This document shows, one piece after another, positions 46,355-54,873 of a stretch of DNA of 61,675 bases. Origin of the DNA: Leptospira biflexa (GTDB taxonomy: Bacteria > Spirochaetota > DYNZ01). The notes beneath the pieces were generated by a model. It worked only from the letters and a program-made list of their open reading frames with translations. It had not been told where the DNA came from and ran no database searches. How positions within the stretch are numbered: position 1 is the stretch's first letter; every line of letters begins with the position of its first letter. The position numbers and the translations under genes are program-made. Location: assembly GCA_020720805.1 (NCBI GenBank), contig DYNZ01000010.1:1-61675 (forward strand), in the 5' to 3' direction.

Positions 46355-46903
46355 ATGAAAATCATCACAACACCAATTGCTGATTTGATTATCCTTGAAC
46401 CAAAGGTTTTCGGAGATCATCGCGGCTTTTTTATGGAAACATATTCAGAACAGAGTTTTAGAGAATCTGGATTGCATTACTCTTTCGTTCAGGATAATCA
46501 CGCAAAATCCAGTGAGAGGGGAGTTCTCAGAGGACTTCACTTTCAGGGGCCTCCGAAGGCACAGGCTAAACTGGTTCGTGTGATCCGCGGTAGCGTTTAC
46601 GATGTAGCTGTAGATATACGAAAAAATTCTCCGACCTTCGGTCGCTGGTATGGATTGGAGCTTTCTTCAGAAAATAAGCTGATGTTTTTGATTCCCCGGG
46701 GATTTGCCCATGCTTATTGTTCCTTGGAACCGGATACAGAATTTATATACAAAGTGGACAACCTGTATGCTCCGGAATGGGAGGACGGAATCATCTGGAA
46801 TGATCCTGATCTCAGAATACCCTGGCCTGTTAATAATCCCGTTTTATCTGTCAAGGATCAGGCTTTGCCTTCCTTTGCTGAACTGCGTACACCATTTATT
46901 TAA
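46355..46903 (+). CDS. rmlC: dTDP-4-dehydrorhamnose 3,5-epimerase
   Basis: Cupin enzyme, 182 aa. Seen: DHRGFFMETYS, the FVQDNHAKSSERGVLRGLHFQ block with the catalytic His near 63, KLVRVIRGSVYDVAVDIRK (family segment split as KLVRVIRG and VYDVAVDIR), IPRGFAHAYCSL, and the tail IIWNDPDLRIPW. It lies 4 bp after rmlA. Confidence 0.96.
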   Translation: MKIITTPIADLIILEPKVFGDHRGFFMETYSEQSFRESGLHYSFVQDNHAKSSERGVLRGLHFQGPPKAQAKLVRVIRGSVYDVAVDIRKNSPTFGRWYGLELSSENKLMFLIPRGFAHAYCSLEPDTEFIYKVDNLYAPEWEDGIIWNDPDLRIPWPVNNPVLSVKDQALPSFAELRTPFI

Positions 46904-46935
46904 CTCTATTTGCAAAATCGAAAAATGGAAATCAT

Positions 46936-47835
46936 TTGAATACAGGTAAAAAATATTTAATTTTCGGCTCTAATGGTCAGCTTGGGACTGACCTCAAGCA
47001 GATATTGCAGGAGAAAAAAATACCTTTTTCTGCTTATGACTTTCCTGATGGAGATATCACGAATCCGAAACTGGTAACAGATATTATGCACAAAGAAAAA
47101 CCGCAGATAATTATCAATGCAGCGGCCTATACTGCGGTTGACAGAGCAGAATCTGAGGCGGATATGGCCTTTGCAGTCAACGCAGAGGGAGTAAAAAATC
47201 TTGCTCATGCAGCCGCAGGTATTCCGTTAATTCATATATCAACAGATTATGTATTTCCGGGAGATAAAGAAGGGGCATATTTTGAACAGGATGAAACCGG
47301 CCCAAAATCAGTATATGGAAGTAGTAAACTCCAGGGTGAAAGATATCTGAAGGAAATTTCAGACTTTTTCATTTTAATCCGTACATCCTGGGTTTACGGT
47401 CTACATGGAAATAATTTTGTGAAAATCATGATCCGACTTATGAATGAGAGAGAAGAGCTGAAGGTTGTGAATGATCAGTTCGGATCGCCCACATGGTCTT
47501 TTGACCTTGCCCGGGCGATCATTGATATCTGTGAAGACAGCCAAAAACTGGATCATGTACGCAATCAGACATATCATTATCGAAATGACGGCGATACGAC
47601 CTGGTTCGGGTTTGCCGAAGAGATTTTTTTACAGCTCAGAAAATACAATCCGCAAATAAAATGCAGGGGTGTAACTGGTATCAAAACAGAGGAGTACCCA
47701 ACTCCCGCAAAGCGACCAGCTAATTCAGTTATAAATATTGATAGCATATCCACTTTGTTAGGTAGCTGTCCAGATCACTGGAAGGTTTCTTTAGAAAAGT
47801 TTATGTCAAAATTATTTCACGGAGATTATTCTTAA
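46936..47835 (+). CDS. rmlD: dTDP-4-dehydrorhamnose reductase
   Basis: Final dTDP-rhamnose step, 299 aa. Seen: IFGSNGQLGTDL near 9, INAAAYTAVDRAESE near 60, HISTDYVFPGD near 97, YGSSKLQGE (Tyr/Lys pair) near 127, and RTSWVYGLHGNNF. The frame begins with TTG at 46936, preceded by GGAA; no ATG lies near, so a TTG start is the best reading. Confidence 0.94.
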   Translation: MNTGKKYLIFGSNGQLGTDLKQILQEKKIPFSAYDFPDGDITNPKLVTDIMHKEKPQIIINAAAYTAVDRAESEADMAFAVNAEGVKNLAHAAAGIPLIHISTDYVFPGDKEGAYFEQDETGPKSVYGSSKLQGERYLKEISDFFILIRTSWVYGLHGNNFVKIMIRLMNEREELKVVNDQFGSPTWSFDLARAIIDICEDSQKLDHVRNQTYHYRNDGDTTWFGFAEEIFLQLRKYNPQIKCRGVTGIKTEEYPTPAKRPANSVINIDSISTLLGSCPDHWKVSLEKFMSKLFHGDYS

Positions 47836-47874
47836 ATATCCGGAAGAAAGTAATAGAAAAGAAATCGATAGATA

Positions 47875-48957
47875 ATGGTAAATCGGAAAAGAAATATTTT
47901 AATTACTGGAGGTGCTGGTTTTATCGGTTCCAATTTTGTTCATTACTGGAGTCGGAAATATCCTGAAGATAAGATTATTGTATTGGATAAACTTACCTAT
48001 GCAGGTTGTCTCGATAATCTTGCAGTGCTGCTTCAATCCGGCAAAGTAGAATTTATCGAGGCAGATATCAATAACTTTGAAATCGTAAAATTTATTTTTC
48101 AGAAATTCCAGATTGATACGGTAGTACATTTTGCAGCGGAAAGTCATGTGGACAGATCGATTACCGGGCCTGAAGAATTTGTAAAAACCAATGTTCTTGG
48201 TACTTTTACCCTGCTTCAGGCTGCAAAAAATAACTGGTCTCGAAACAGCAGCATTGACAGCAATCAGTATCGGTTTCACCACGTTTCAACGGACGAGGTC
48301 TACGGAATGCTGCAGGACAATGATCCTGCTTTTACAGAGCAAACCCCCTATGCCCCCAGCAGTCCCTATTCAGCATCCAAGGCTGGCAGCGACCATCTGG
48401 TAAACAGCTTTTTTCATACCTATGGTCTGCCAGTAACGATGAGTAATTGTTCTAACAATTATGGCCCATTTCATTTTCCGGAAAAACTGATACCCCTTTC
48501 TTTAACCAATCTGCTGCGGGGAAAAGAAATTGGAATTTATGGATCAGGCAAAAACATCCGGGATTGGCTATTTGTTGAAGATCACTGTCTCGGAATTGAT
48601 CTCATAATACAAAAAGGGAAAATCGGAGAGAATTACAATATTGGCGGTAATAATGAATGGCGGAATGTGGATGTCATTGAACTGATGTGCGATACCGTTG
48701 ACAGGCTGTTTATAGAGAATCCGGTCTGGAAGGAAAAATATCCCGACGCACTGGCATCACAGGGAATAAAATCAAGACAGGCAATCAGGTTTATTGCAGA
48801 CAGGGCGGGACATGATTGGCGTTATGCAATCAATGCAGGAAAGATATCGAAGGAGCTTGGATATAGTCCGCAAGAAACTTTTAAAACAGGACTCAGGAAA
48901 ACTATCCAATGGTTCTTGCAAAATGACAATTGGTGGAAGAGAAAAATATTATATTAA
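47875..48957 (+). CDS. rmlB: dTDP-glucose 4,6-dehydratase
   Basis: 360 aa SDR enzyme, second dTDP-rhamnose step. Seen: [64 protein letters not shown] (catalytic Tyr/Lys), SNCSNNYGPFHFPEKLIPL (read as NCSNNYGPFHFPEK) and RDWLFVEDHC. All are well conserved. Confidence 0.96.
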   Translation: MVNRKRNILITGGAGFIGSNFVHYWSRKYPEDKIIVLDKLTYAGCLDNLAVLLQSGKVEFIEADINNFEIVKFIFQKFQIDTVVHFAAESHVDRSITGPEEFVKTNVLGTFTLLQAAKNNWSRNSSIDSNQYRFHHVSTDEVYGMLQDNDPAFTEQTPYAPSSPYSASKAGSDHLVNSFFHTYGLPVTMSNCSNNYGPFHFPEKLIPLSLTNLLRGKEIGIYGSGKNIRDWLFVEDHCLGIDLIIQKGKIGENYNIGGNNEWRNVDVIELMCDTVDRLFIENPVWKEKYPDALASQGIKSRQAIRFIADRAGHDWRYAINAGKISKELGYSPQETFKTGLRKTIQWFLQNDNWWKRKILY

Positions 48958-49011
48958 GAAAACTCTTTTTGAAGAAAAATTTTATTCAACATTTGTGGTT
49001 ATGAAGAAAAA

Positions 49012-49833
49012 ATGAAAAAAATTATTGAAACGGGAAAGCAGTTCCTAATATTTTTGATTGATATATATCAATCAAAAGGCTTAATATGGGCTCTTGGCAA
49101 ACAGGATCTAAAGCAGCGTTTTGCTGGATCATTTCTTGGGATTGTTTGGGCTTTTATTCAACCTCTGGTAACTATTTTGATTCTCTGGATTCTATTTGAG
49201 AAAGGGTTTCGATCCAAGCCAGTCCAGAACGTTCCGTTTATCCTCTGGTTATCCGCAGGTATCATTCCTTTTTTTTTCTTCCAGGATGCTCTGGGAATGG
49301 GGAGTAATTCAATTTTGGAATATCGTTATCTATTGAATAAGGTAAATTTTCGCGTTAGCGTTCTTCCGATGGTGAAAATCGTGGCAGCTTCCTTGATCCA
49401 CCTTTTTTTCATTGGAATGCTTGTGTTATTATTCCTTGCATATGGATTTCAGCCTGATTTATACTGGCTACAGATTCTGTATTATCTTTTTTCTTTGATA
49501 ATCTTTTTAATGGGTGCTACTTGGATGGCATCTGCCGCAGTTGTGTTTTTCCGTGATGTGGGTCAATTAATTTCAATAGTTTTGCAGTTTTGGTTCTGGC
49601 TGACACCGATCTTTTACTCTCTCAATCTTTTTCCAGAACAATATCATAAAATTTTGAAATTAAATCCGATGTACTATATTGTCAATGGCTACCGAGAAAG
49701 CTTAATTGATAAGATCTGGTTTTGGGAACATGTTAATTTGACCATATACTACTGGATAGTAACTTTAATTATGTTTGCCTTTGGCGCTATATTTTTTAAG
49801 AAATTGAGGCCGCACTTTGCGGATGTTGTTTGA
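49012..49833 (+). CDS. wzm: Polysaccharide ABC transporter permease (Wzm-like)
   Basis: 273 aa, ABC-2 type. The N-terminal cytoplasmic segment reads LIWALGKQDLKQRFAGSFLGI near 24, followed by six membrane helices. VVFFRDVGQLISIVLQFWFWLTPIFYS near 180-206 (seen as FFRDVGQLI and FWFWLTPIFYS) is typical of O-antigen/capsule exporters. Its ATPase gene, normally next, is separated by about 1.4 kb of toxin-antitoxin sequence. A 26-bp perfect palindrome lies in codons 14-22. Confidence 0.9.
   Translation: MKKIIETGKQFLIFLIDIYQSKGLIWALGKQDLKQRFAGSFLGIVWAFIQPLVTILILWILFEKGFRSKPVQNVPFILWLSAGIIPFFFFQDALGMGSNSILEYRYLLNKVNFRVSVLPMVKIVAASLIHLFFIGMLVLLFLAYGFQPDLYWLQILYYLFSLIIFLMGATWMASAAVVFFRDVGQLISIVLQFWFWLTPIFYSLNLFPEQYHKILKLNPMYYIVNGYRESLIDKIWFWEHVNLTIYYWIVTLIMFAFGAIFFKKLRPHFADVV
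49052..49077. repeat. 26-bp perfect palindrome inside the wzm 5' coding region
   Basis: Arms TTTTGATTGATAT and ATATCAATCAAAA meet without a spacer. It encodes part of the cytoplasmic N-terminus (LIDIYQSK). It could form a cruciform, or a hairpin in the mRNA just after the start codon. Confidence 0.75.
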
Positions 49834-49901
49834 TAGTCGTATAATCTGCGTGTTTTCTTCAATATGCTGAAGATCAAATTAGAAGAGCTTCTGTTTCTAT
49901 C

Positions 49902-50126
49902 GTGAATACTATTGCCGACGAATTTGGAGGATTGAGAGGAAATAATGATGCAGATGGTCTTACCCAAGAACTTTTAAACAAAGTAGCCAGGAGTATCAGA
50001 CGAAAAAAGAGAAATGAAAAGCAGCCCATTATCGTAAAGGAAAATGGGTTTCTGGTTCGTATAGATAATAACGGAGAACGTACGAAAATAAAAAAACTTG
50101 TGCATGAAACCACTAATCCGGTTTAG
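49902..50126 (+). CDS. Small antitoxin-like protein with chimeric N-terminus
   Basis: 74 aa as called from a GTG. Residues 25-70 (LTQELLNKVARSIRRKKRNEKQ, read as LTQELLNKVARSIR; then VKENGFLVRIDNNGE) resemble small antitoxins that precede zeta-like P-loop toxins. Upstream, the same open frame (from about 49857) reads QIRRASVSIVNTIADEFGGL, the signature helix of the four-helix-bundle S23/IVP family. A piece of an S23-type gene thus seems joined to an antitoxin. The stop overlaps the following P-loop remnant by 23 bp. Confidence 0.45.
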   Translation: MNTIADEFGGLRGNNDADGLTQELLNKVARSIRRKKRNEKQPIIVKENGFLVRIDNNGERTKIKKLVHETTNPV

Positions 50127-50247
50127 GATATTTGCCGGTCCCAATGGATCCGGAAAAAGCACACTATTTGGATACCTTAAAAATATGATAAAATCAATAC
50201 GGGTATTTATGTAAGTGCCGACAGAATTGAGGAAGATTTATAGAATC
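50104..50247 (+). pseudogene. Zeta-toxin-like P-loop gene remnant
   Basis: The first frame, MKPLIRFRIFAGPNGSGKST and 16 further residues, has an intact Walker A but ends at TAA (50214). The continuation in another frame, INTGIYVSADRIEEDL, is the next conserved block of predicted zeta-like ATPases and then stops. So there is one frameshift and the rest of the gene is lost. Confidence 0.65.
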
Positions 50248-50550
50248 ATGAATCTATTTGAGCGAATCAAAAAAGAGTGCTTTTGGGATTATGATGTTAC
50301 GACTGAAGAAATCCAACAGTATTTTATATCAGGTGATCATAAAAAGTTTTTATTTCAAAAAATTTTATTAAACAGCACACATCTTTTTGAAGATATGGAA
50401 CAGTTTGAGAAAGATGATCTGAATGAAATGATAAATGAATATCGTGTACCCGGCTTCAATGGAGAGTTCTGTGCAAGACGAAAAAACCTGGTTGAAGTTT
50501 TTTTTCTGGATAAGCCGCTTACGATTCAGGAGCTGCAATGGCTGCAATAG
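50248..50550 (+). CDS. AbiE-like system antitoxin (putative), 100 aa
   Basis: The start MNLFERIKKECFWDYDVTTEE and the rest of this short helical protein resemble small proteins encoded directly before AbiEii-type nucleotidyltransferases. The family assignment rests mainly on that pairing. The frame opens at 50215, but the ATG at 50248 fits better. It overlaps the toxin gene by 13 bp. Confidence 0.6.
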   Translation: MNLFERIKKECFWDYDVTTEEIQQYFISGDHKKFLFQKILLNSTHLFEDMEQFEKDDLNEMINEYRVPGFNGEFCARRKNLVEVFFLDKPLTIQELQWLQ

Positions 50551-51206
50551 ATTATAGCACATTGTATGCACTCCAGGACAATGTGATGAAGGCCATTTTC
50601 GAAATGGAGAATATTTTTTACCTCACAGGGGGTACATGTCTTAGTCGTTTTTATCATGAGAAGAGATACTCGGATGATTTGGATTTTTTTACGCAAATCG
50701 CAGATAGATACAGCTTTTCGCTTAGAAATATTAAAATTGAGCTGCAGAAAAGATTCAACATTATAGTGGAAGTCGAGTCAAAGGATTTTGCCAGATTGAG
50801 GGTAGATGATATACTGCTGATTGATTTTGTCAAAGATATTATATATAGATATGGAGATATTGTTGTCACTCCGGAAGGCTATTTAATTGACAATATTCTA
50901 AATATATTAGCCAATAAAATAACAGCTGTCATAGGAAGAGACAATCCAAAAGATATTTTTGATATTTTCTTAATTGCCTGCTATCATACATTCTCCTGGA
51001 ATGATATATTGCATGCGGCTCATAAGAAAGCTGGCTTCAGTGACGAAGAGTTAATTGTCCGTTTGAAAGCATTTCCTTATTCACTGCTTCATAAAATTAA
51101 GCTTAAGGATGATAGATTTCTGGACAGTTTTGAAATGGAGCTTCCAAAGCTAATTGATGAGATTTATAAAAAAACAGAACATAAGGCAATCATATGCGTA
51201 AAATAA
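50538..51206 (+). CDS. AbiEii-type nucleotidyltransferase toxin
   Basis: 222 aa. The motif FYLTGGTCLSRFYHEKRYSDDLDFF (seen as LTGGTCLSRFYH and YSDDLDFF near 26-50) is the GGT..SxDLD signature of the AbiEii/AbiGii family. The later LANKITAVIGRDNPKDIFDIFL (near 131) gives the Lys and (R/K)DxxD blocks. It appears full length and intact, unlike the neighbouring zeta remnant. With the preceding gene it forms a type IV-like toxin-antitoxin module inserted between wzm and wzt. Confidence 0.82.
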   Translation: MAAIDYSTLYALQDNVMKAIFEMENIFYLTGGTCLSRFYHEKRYSDDLDFFTQIADRYSFSLRNIKIELQKRFNIIVEVESKDFARLRVDDILLIDFVKDIIYRYGDIVVTPEGYLIDNILNILANKITAVIGRDNPKDIFDIFLIACYHTFSWNDILHAAHKKAGFSDEELIVRLKAFPYSLLHKIKLKDDRFLDSFEMELPKLIDEIYKKTEHKAIICVK

Positions 51207-51256
51207 TACACCACCACTGCGAACTATAAAAAAAACCATAAGAACAAAAGACTACT

Positions 51257-52486
51257 ATGATTATACCAGCAATTACTGTAAATAATATTTCCAAGGTTTA
51301 CAAACTATACGATCACCCCAAAGATCGCTTCAAGGAAACCTTTCATCCTTTTCGTAAAAGATACGGCCGCGATTTTTATGCGCTTAAAGATGTCAGCTTT
51401 GAAATAAAGAAGGGGGAGACAGTCGGTATCATTGGCCGCAACGGCTCCGGCAAATCCACACTGCTTCAAATTATAACAGGCGTTCTTACACCGAGTGCCG
51501 GGTCAGTCCAGGTTAACGGACGCATATCAGCTCTTCTGGAGCTTGGTGCCGGCTTTAATCCAGAGTTTTCCGGCGTGGAAAATGTTTTTTTTAATGGACA
51601 GATTATGGGTTTTTCCCGCGAAGAAATGCAAACCAAGGTCGATGATATTCTTGCCTTCGCGGATATCGGAGAGTTTGCCTATCAACCGGTAAAGACCTAT
51701 TCCAGCGGTATGTTTGTGCGTCTGGCATTTGCCCTGGCCATCAATGTCGAGCCAGATATTCTTATCGTTGATGAGGCCCTGGCTGTAGGGGATGCCGCTT
51801 TCCAGATGAAATGTATAGACCGAATTAACAGGATGATTGAATCAGGGATAACCCTTTTGTTTGTTTCTCATGATCCCGGAGCTGTTAAACGACTTTGTCA
51901 TAGGGCAGTTCTGTTGGAGAAAGGAAAGAAAGTAAAAGTGGGCAGCCCGGAGGAAGTGTTTGATTTGTACAATGCCATGCTGGCAGATGAAAATTTAAAG
52001 AACACCATCATTCAGCAATTAGATAACGGAAAAGTTCAAACTGTCTCCGGCACTGGTGAAGCCAGAATTCAGGAGATTTACTTTCTGGATAATGAAGGAA
52101 AACAAAAGGATATTCTGGAAGTTGGTGAAGAAGTTACTCTTTATATAAAAGCAAAGGCTAATCAGGACCTCCCGCGGCTGGTTTTAGGTTTTATGATCAG
52201 AGACCGTCTTGGACAGGTTATGTTTGGAACAAATACTTTTTATACTAAACAGATTTTATACGATATACCTGTTCGATCAGAAGTGAATTTCAAGATAAAA
52301 ATGCTAATGAATCTAGGCCCAGGCGATTATTCGATAACAGTAGCATTGACAAGCAGCGAACATCACTTGGAAAAAAATTTTGAATGGAAAGATTTTGCTT
52401 TGGTTTTTAATGTAACAAATATTCGATTAAATATATTTGCAGGCATGCTATATTTAAAAACTGAAATTAAAATTGAATTAAAATGA
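51257..52486 (+). CDS. wzt: Polysaccharide ABC transporter ATPase (Wzt-like)
   Basis: 409 aa. The ATPase domain (1-240) has Walker A GRNGSGKST near 60, ALLELGAGFNPEFSGVEN, signature YSSGMFVRLAFA and Walker B DILIVDEALAVGD. A C-terminal domain (about 265-405) with beta-rich sequence matches the Wzt carbohydrate-binding type that recognises the O-antigen end. It pairs with Wzm at 49012 and exports a finished glycan. It overlaps the next gene by 4 bp. Confidence 0.93.
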   Translation: MIIPAITVNNISKVYKLYDHPKDRFKETFHPFRKRYGRDFYALKDVSFEIKKGETVGIIGRNGSGKSTLLQIITGVLTPSAGSVQVNGRISALLELGAGFNPEFSGVENVFFNGQIMGFSREEMQTKVDDILAFADIGEFAYQPVKTYSSGMFVRLAFALAINVEPDILIVDEALAVGDAAFQMKCIDRINRMIESGITLLFVSHDPGAVKRLCHRAVLLEKGKKVKVGSPEEVFDLYNAMLADENLKNTIIQQLDNGKVQTVSGTGEARIQEIYFLDNEGKQKDILEVGEEVTLYIKAKANQDLPRLVLGFMIRDRLGQVMFGTNTFYTKQILYDIPVRSEVNFKIKMLMNLGPGDYSITVALTSSEHHLEKNFEWKDFALVFNVTNIRLNIFAGMLYLKTEIKIELK

Positions 52487-53424
52487 TTAAATCTATTGTA
52501 AAAAAATATTTAATAAAGTTAGGTAATTTTTATATTAAAAATGGAATTTTATTGCAGGAAAAGCAAAAATTATTGGTAGTCGATGATACAATTAATGAAT
52601 TGTTCGTAAAAAAATTTGCCACTAAATCAGATTATTATGATTTTTTTGATAAAATGAAAAATGAAATTCGAATAAACAGTATTAAAAATAAATGGTTTAT
52701 TGTTGATCAGTTTGAAAAAATATATAAAAGAAAAGTAAAAAAATGCCCCTTGTGTGAGTGTGATATTACTATTAAAAATAATGATGCAATAACTTCTCGA
52801 TGTATTTTTGGAGGAGGTATGCTAAATCGATTTCAATGTCCAGAGTGTAAGGTTATATTTGGGCCTATGAAAATGTTAGACTTGACAGATGATGAATTGA
52901 AAGAAGAATATAATATTCATTATTCAATTTTTAGTGAGGGTGATTCAACAGAAAGTGAATTAAAGGCCTTTGAACTGTTAAAACCATCATTTGGTAAAAA
53001 ATATCTAAATTATGGTTCTGGCGCCTGGTCAAAATCTATTGAAATTTTACTATCTCAAGGTTATGATATTTATGGTTATGAACCAAGTTCTGTGATAAAT
53101 TCTCTAAATAAACGCATTTTTAATGATAGGCGAAAATTACAGAGTATTAAATTTGATGGGATATATTCAAATAATGTACTTGAACATTTACGATATCCCA
53201 ATGAGGAAATGAGATATTTATCAAATTTATTAAATCCAAATGGAGTAATGGTGCATGCAACACCTTGCTTTGAATATCTATATGAATATACAAGATTTCA
53301 TTTGTTTTTTTTCTTGGAAAATTCCAGAGAATATATAATTCGGGGTTTAGATTTGGTTGAAGAGGGTTTTGTTAAGGATGGCGAATTTATGGCAGTTATC
53401 TATCGAAAAGGTGAACTAATATGA
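52483..53424 (+). CDS. Methyltransferase-like protein with zinc-ribbon N-terminus
   Basis: 313 aa. A zinc ribbon (KKCPLCECD near 85 and FQCPECKVIFGP near 118) precedes a class I-like domain: YLNYGSGAWSKSIEILLSQG near 172, YGYEPSS, and IYSNNVLEHLRYP near 227. It is related in plan to sugar methyltransferases that carry a Cys-rich N-terminal region. Base composition becomes clearly AT-rich from here on, suggesting transfer. Start and stop overlap neighbours by 4 bp each. Confidence 0.78.
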   Translation: MIKSIVKKYLIKLGNFYIKNGILLQEKQKLLVVDDTINELFVKKFATKSDYYDFFDKMKNEIRINSIKNKWFIVDQFEKIYKRKVKKCPLCECDITIKNNDAITSRCIFGGGMLNRFQCPECKVIFGPMKMLDLTDDELKEEYNIHYSIFSEGDSTESELKAFELLKPSFGKKYLNYGSGAWSKSIEILLSQGYDIYGYEPSSVINSLNKRIFNDRRKLQSIKFDGIYSNNVLEHLRYPNEEMRYLSNLLNPNGVMVHATPCFEYLYEYTRFHLFFFLENSREYIIRGLDLVEEGFVKDGEFMAVIYRKGELI

Positions 53425-54428
53425 TTTCCTATTCCCAAAATTTTGAGGATGTTATCCTGAATCGAATTTTTAAAAATGCAGAAAAAGGATTCTATATTGA
53501 TATTGGGGCAATGCATCCTGTTGAGCATTCGGTAACAAAATGGTTTTATGATCTTGGTTGGCGAGGAATTAACGTTGAGCCAAATCCTAAGGCTATTAAA
53601 TTATTCTTTGACCAAAGAAGCGATGAAGTAAACCTTGCAGTTGCAATAACAGATATTGATGGTGAAATTTATTTTAATTCCTTTGATGAGATTGATCTTG
53701 ATAATGGATTAGGATTGTCAAGTATTTTTGAATATGATTATTCAAATTTTGCAAGTATTGATCAAGGTAAATTTAAAAAAATTCAAGTTAAATCAAAAAC
53801 AATAAATTCACTACATAAAGAAAATTATGTTCCTCCAACTTATGAATTTTTAAAAATTGATGTTGAAGGCGCTGAAAGAAATATATTAATAAAGGCTGAT
53901 TTTTCTTTTTACCGACCTAAAGTTATTATAGTTGAAGCGACAAAGCCATTGAGTGACGAGACAAACCATTTAGATTGGGAACCTTTCATTATAAAACAGA
54001 AATATCATTTTGCTTATTTTGATGGTTTAAACCGTTTTTATTTAAGCAATGAATTTTTGTATCAAATAAATGAGGAAATGATTTTTTCTAAGCCTCCCAA
54101 CGTCTTTGACGGTTTTATTAAATATTCAGAATTGCGAGCCCGCACCGAAGCAGAAGCTGCCCGCACCGAAGCAGAAGCTGCCCGCACCGAAGCAGAAGCT
54201 GCCCGCACCGAAGCAGAAGCTGCCCGCACCAGGCAGCAGGAACTAGAATTTCTTATAGGAGAAATACTTCAAAAAAATCGCGAACTCGAGCAATTAAGAA
54301 TTGAAGCTGCTTCCTGGCTACAGCAGGTTCGTGCATTACGCACCTCTCGTTCTTTCCGATTCGGTTATTACGCTCTGCATCCATGGAAGATTTTTACGAG
54401 ATTCGGGGAGAAGCTCAGAGGACATTAA
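53421..54428 (+). CDS. FkbM-family methyltransferase with coiled-coil tail
   Basis: 335 aa. The FkbM core (1-220) shows YSQNFEDVILNRIF, IDIGAMHPVEHSVTKWFY, WRGINVEPNP and FLKIDVEGAERNIL. A C-terminal extension has four exact 21-bp repeats coding ARTEAEA (heptads, about 240-267), more coiled coil, then SRSFRFGYYALHPWK. The same SFRFGY..LHPWK motif occurs near the N-terminus of the glycosyltransferase at 55873. The substrate is probably a glycan. Confidence 0.85.
   Translation: MISYSQNFEDVILNRIFKNAEKGFYIDIGAMHPVEHSVTKWFYDLGWRGINVEPNPKAIKLFFDQRSDEVNLAVAITDIDGEIYFNSFDEIDLDNGLGLSSIFEYDYSNFASIDQGKFKKIQVKSKTINSLHKENYVPPTYEFLKIDVEGAERNILIKADFSFYRPKVIIVEATKPLSDETNHLDWEPFIIKQKYHFAYFDGLNRFYLSNEFLYQINEEMIFSKPPNVFDGFIKYSELRARTEAEAARTEAEAARTEAEAARTEAEAARTRQQELEFLIGEILQKNRELEQLRIEAASWLQQVRALRTSRSFRFGYYALHPWKIFTRFGEKLRGH
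54138..54221 (+). repeat. 21-bp tandem repeat, four exact copies
   Basis: The unit, starting GCCCGCACCGAAGCAGAAGC, is repeated four times without change, with a partial fifth copy (54222-54230). It encodes ARTEAEA heptads. It is much more GC-rich than the surrounding gene and therefore stands out; copy number may vary by slippage. Confidence 0.92.
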
Positions 54429-54568
54429 ACGAATAGCAATAAACAATTCTGGCATAGCCTCATTGAGCTTGTCAGGTTGGAGATAAAAAAATCAAATTTT
54501 ATAATTGCCAAGTAAGCGGTACAATCCTTGATATATGATATAGTAGCCAAAAAAATTATGGAAATCTG

Positions 54569-54730
54569 ATGGATGCCATATTATGGGAACTATTTCAAAT
54601 TGATACGGTGGAAAATGAGTTAATTCAAACGCTTCCCCAGGATACTCGTAATATATGCATTGCGGATTTTCCTGTTAAGGTCATAGGAAAAGATGGTTTT
54701 CCATTTATTATGCTGATTGAATTCATGTGA
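54569..54730 (+). pseudogene. Fragment of a possible Rpn/PD-(D/E)XK-type gene
   Basis: A 53-codon frame, MDAILWELFQIDTVENELI and onward, ends at GFPFIMLIEFM-stop. The tail resembles the strand with the catalytic Glu in Rpn-type nucleases, but the piece is too short for a firm call. The stretch 54429-54568 before it holds nothing recognisable. There is no downstream continuation. Confidence 0.3.
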
Positions 54731-54873
54731 GGAAATAGAGCAGCTTTAGAAAATTATCACATCAATTATCTTTAGTTATTTTCATTTATTCTCAATCCAT
54801 TTAAAGATAGCAGTTCACACACAGCCGCAACGAGTCTGCCTGGCGCAATAAAAAAATCAATAGATATTCGTTT

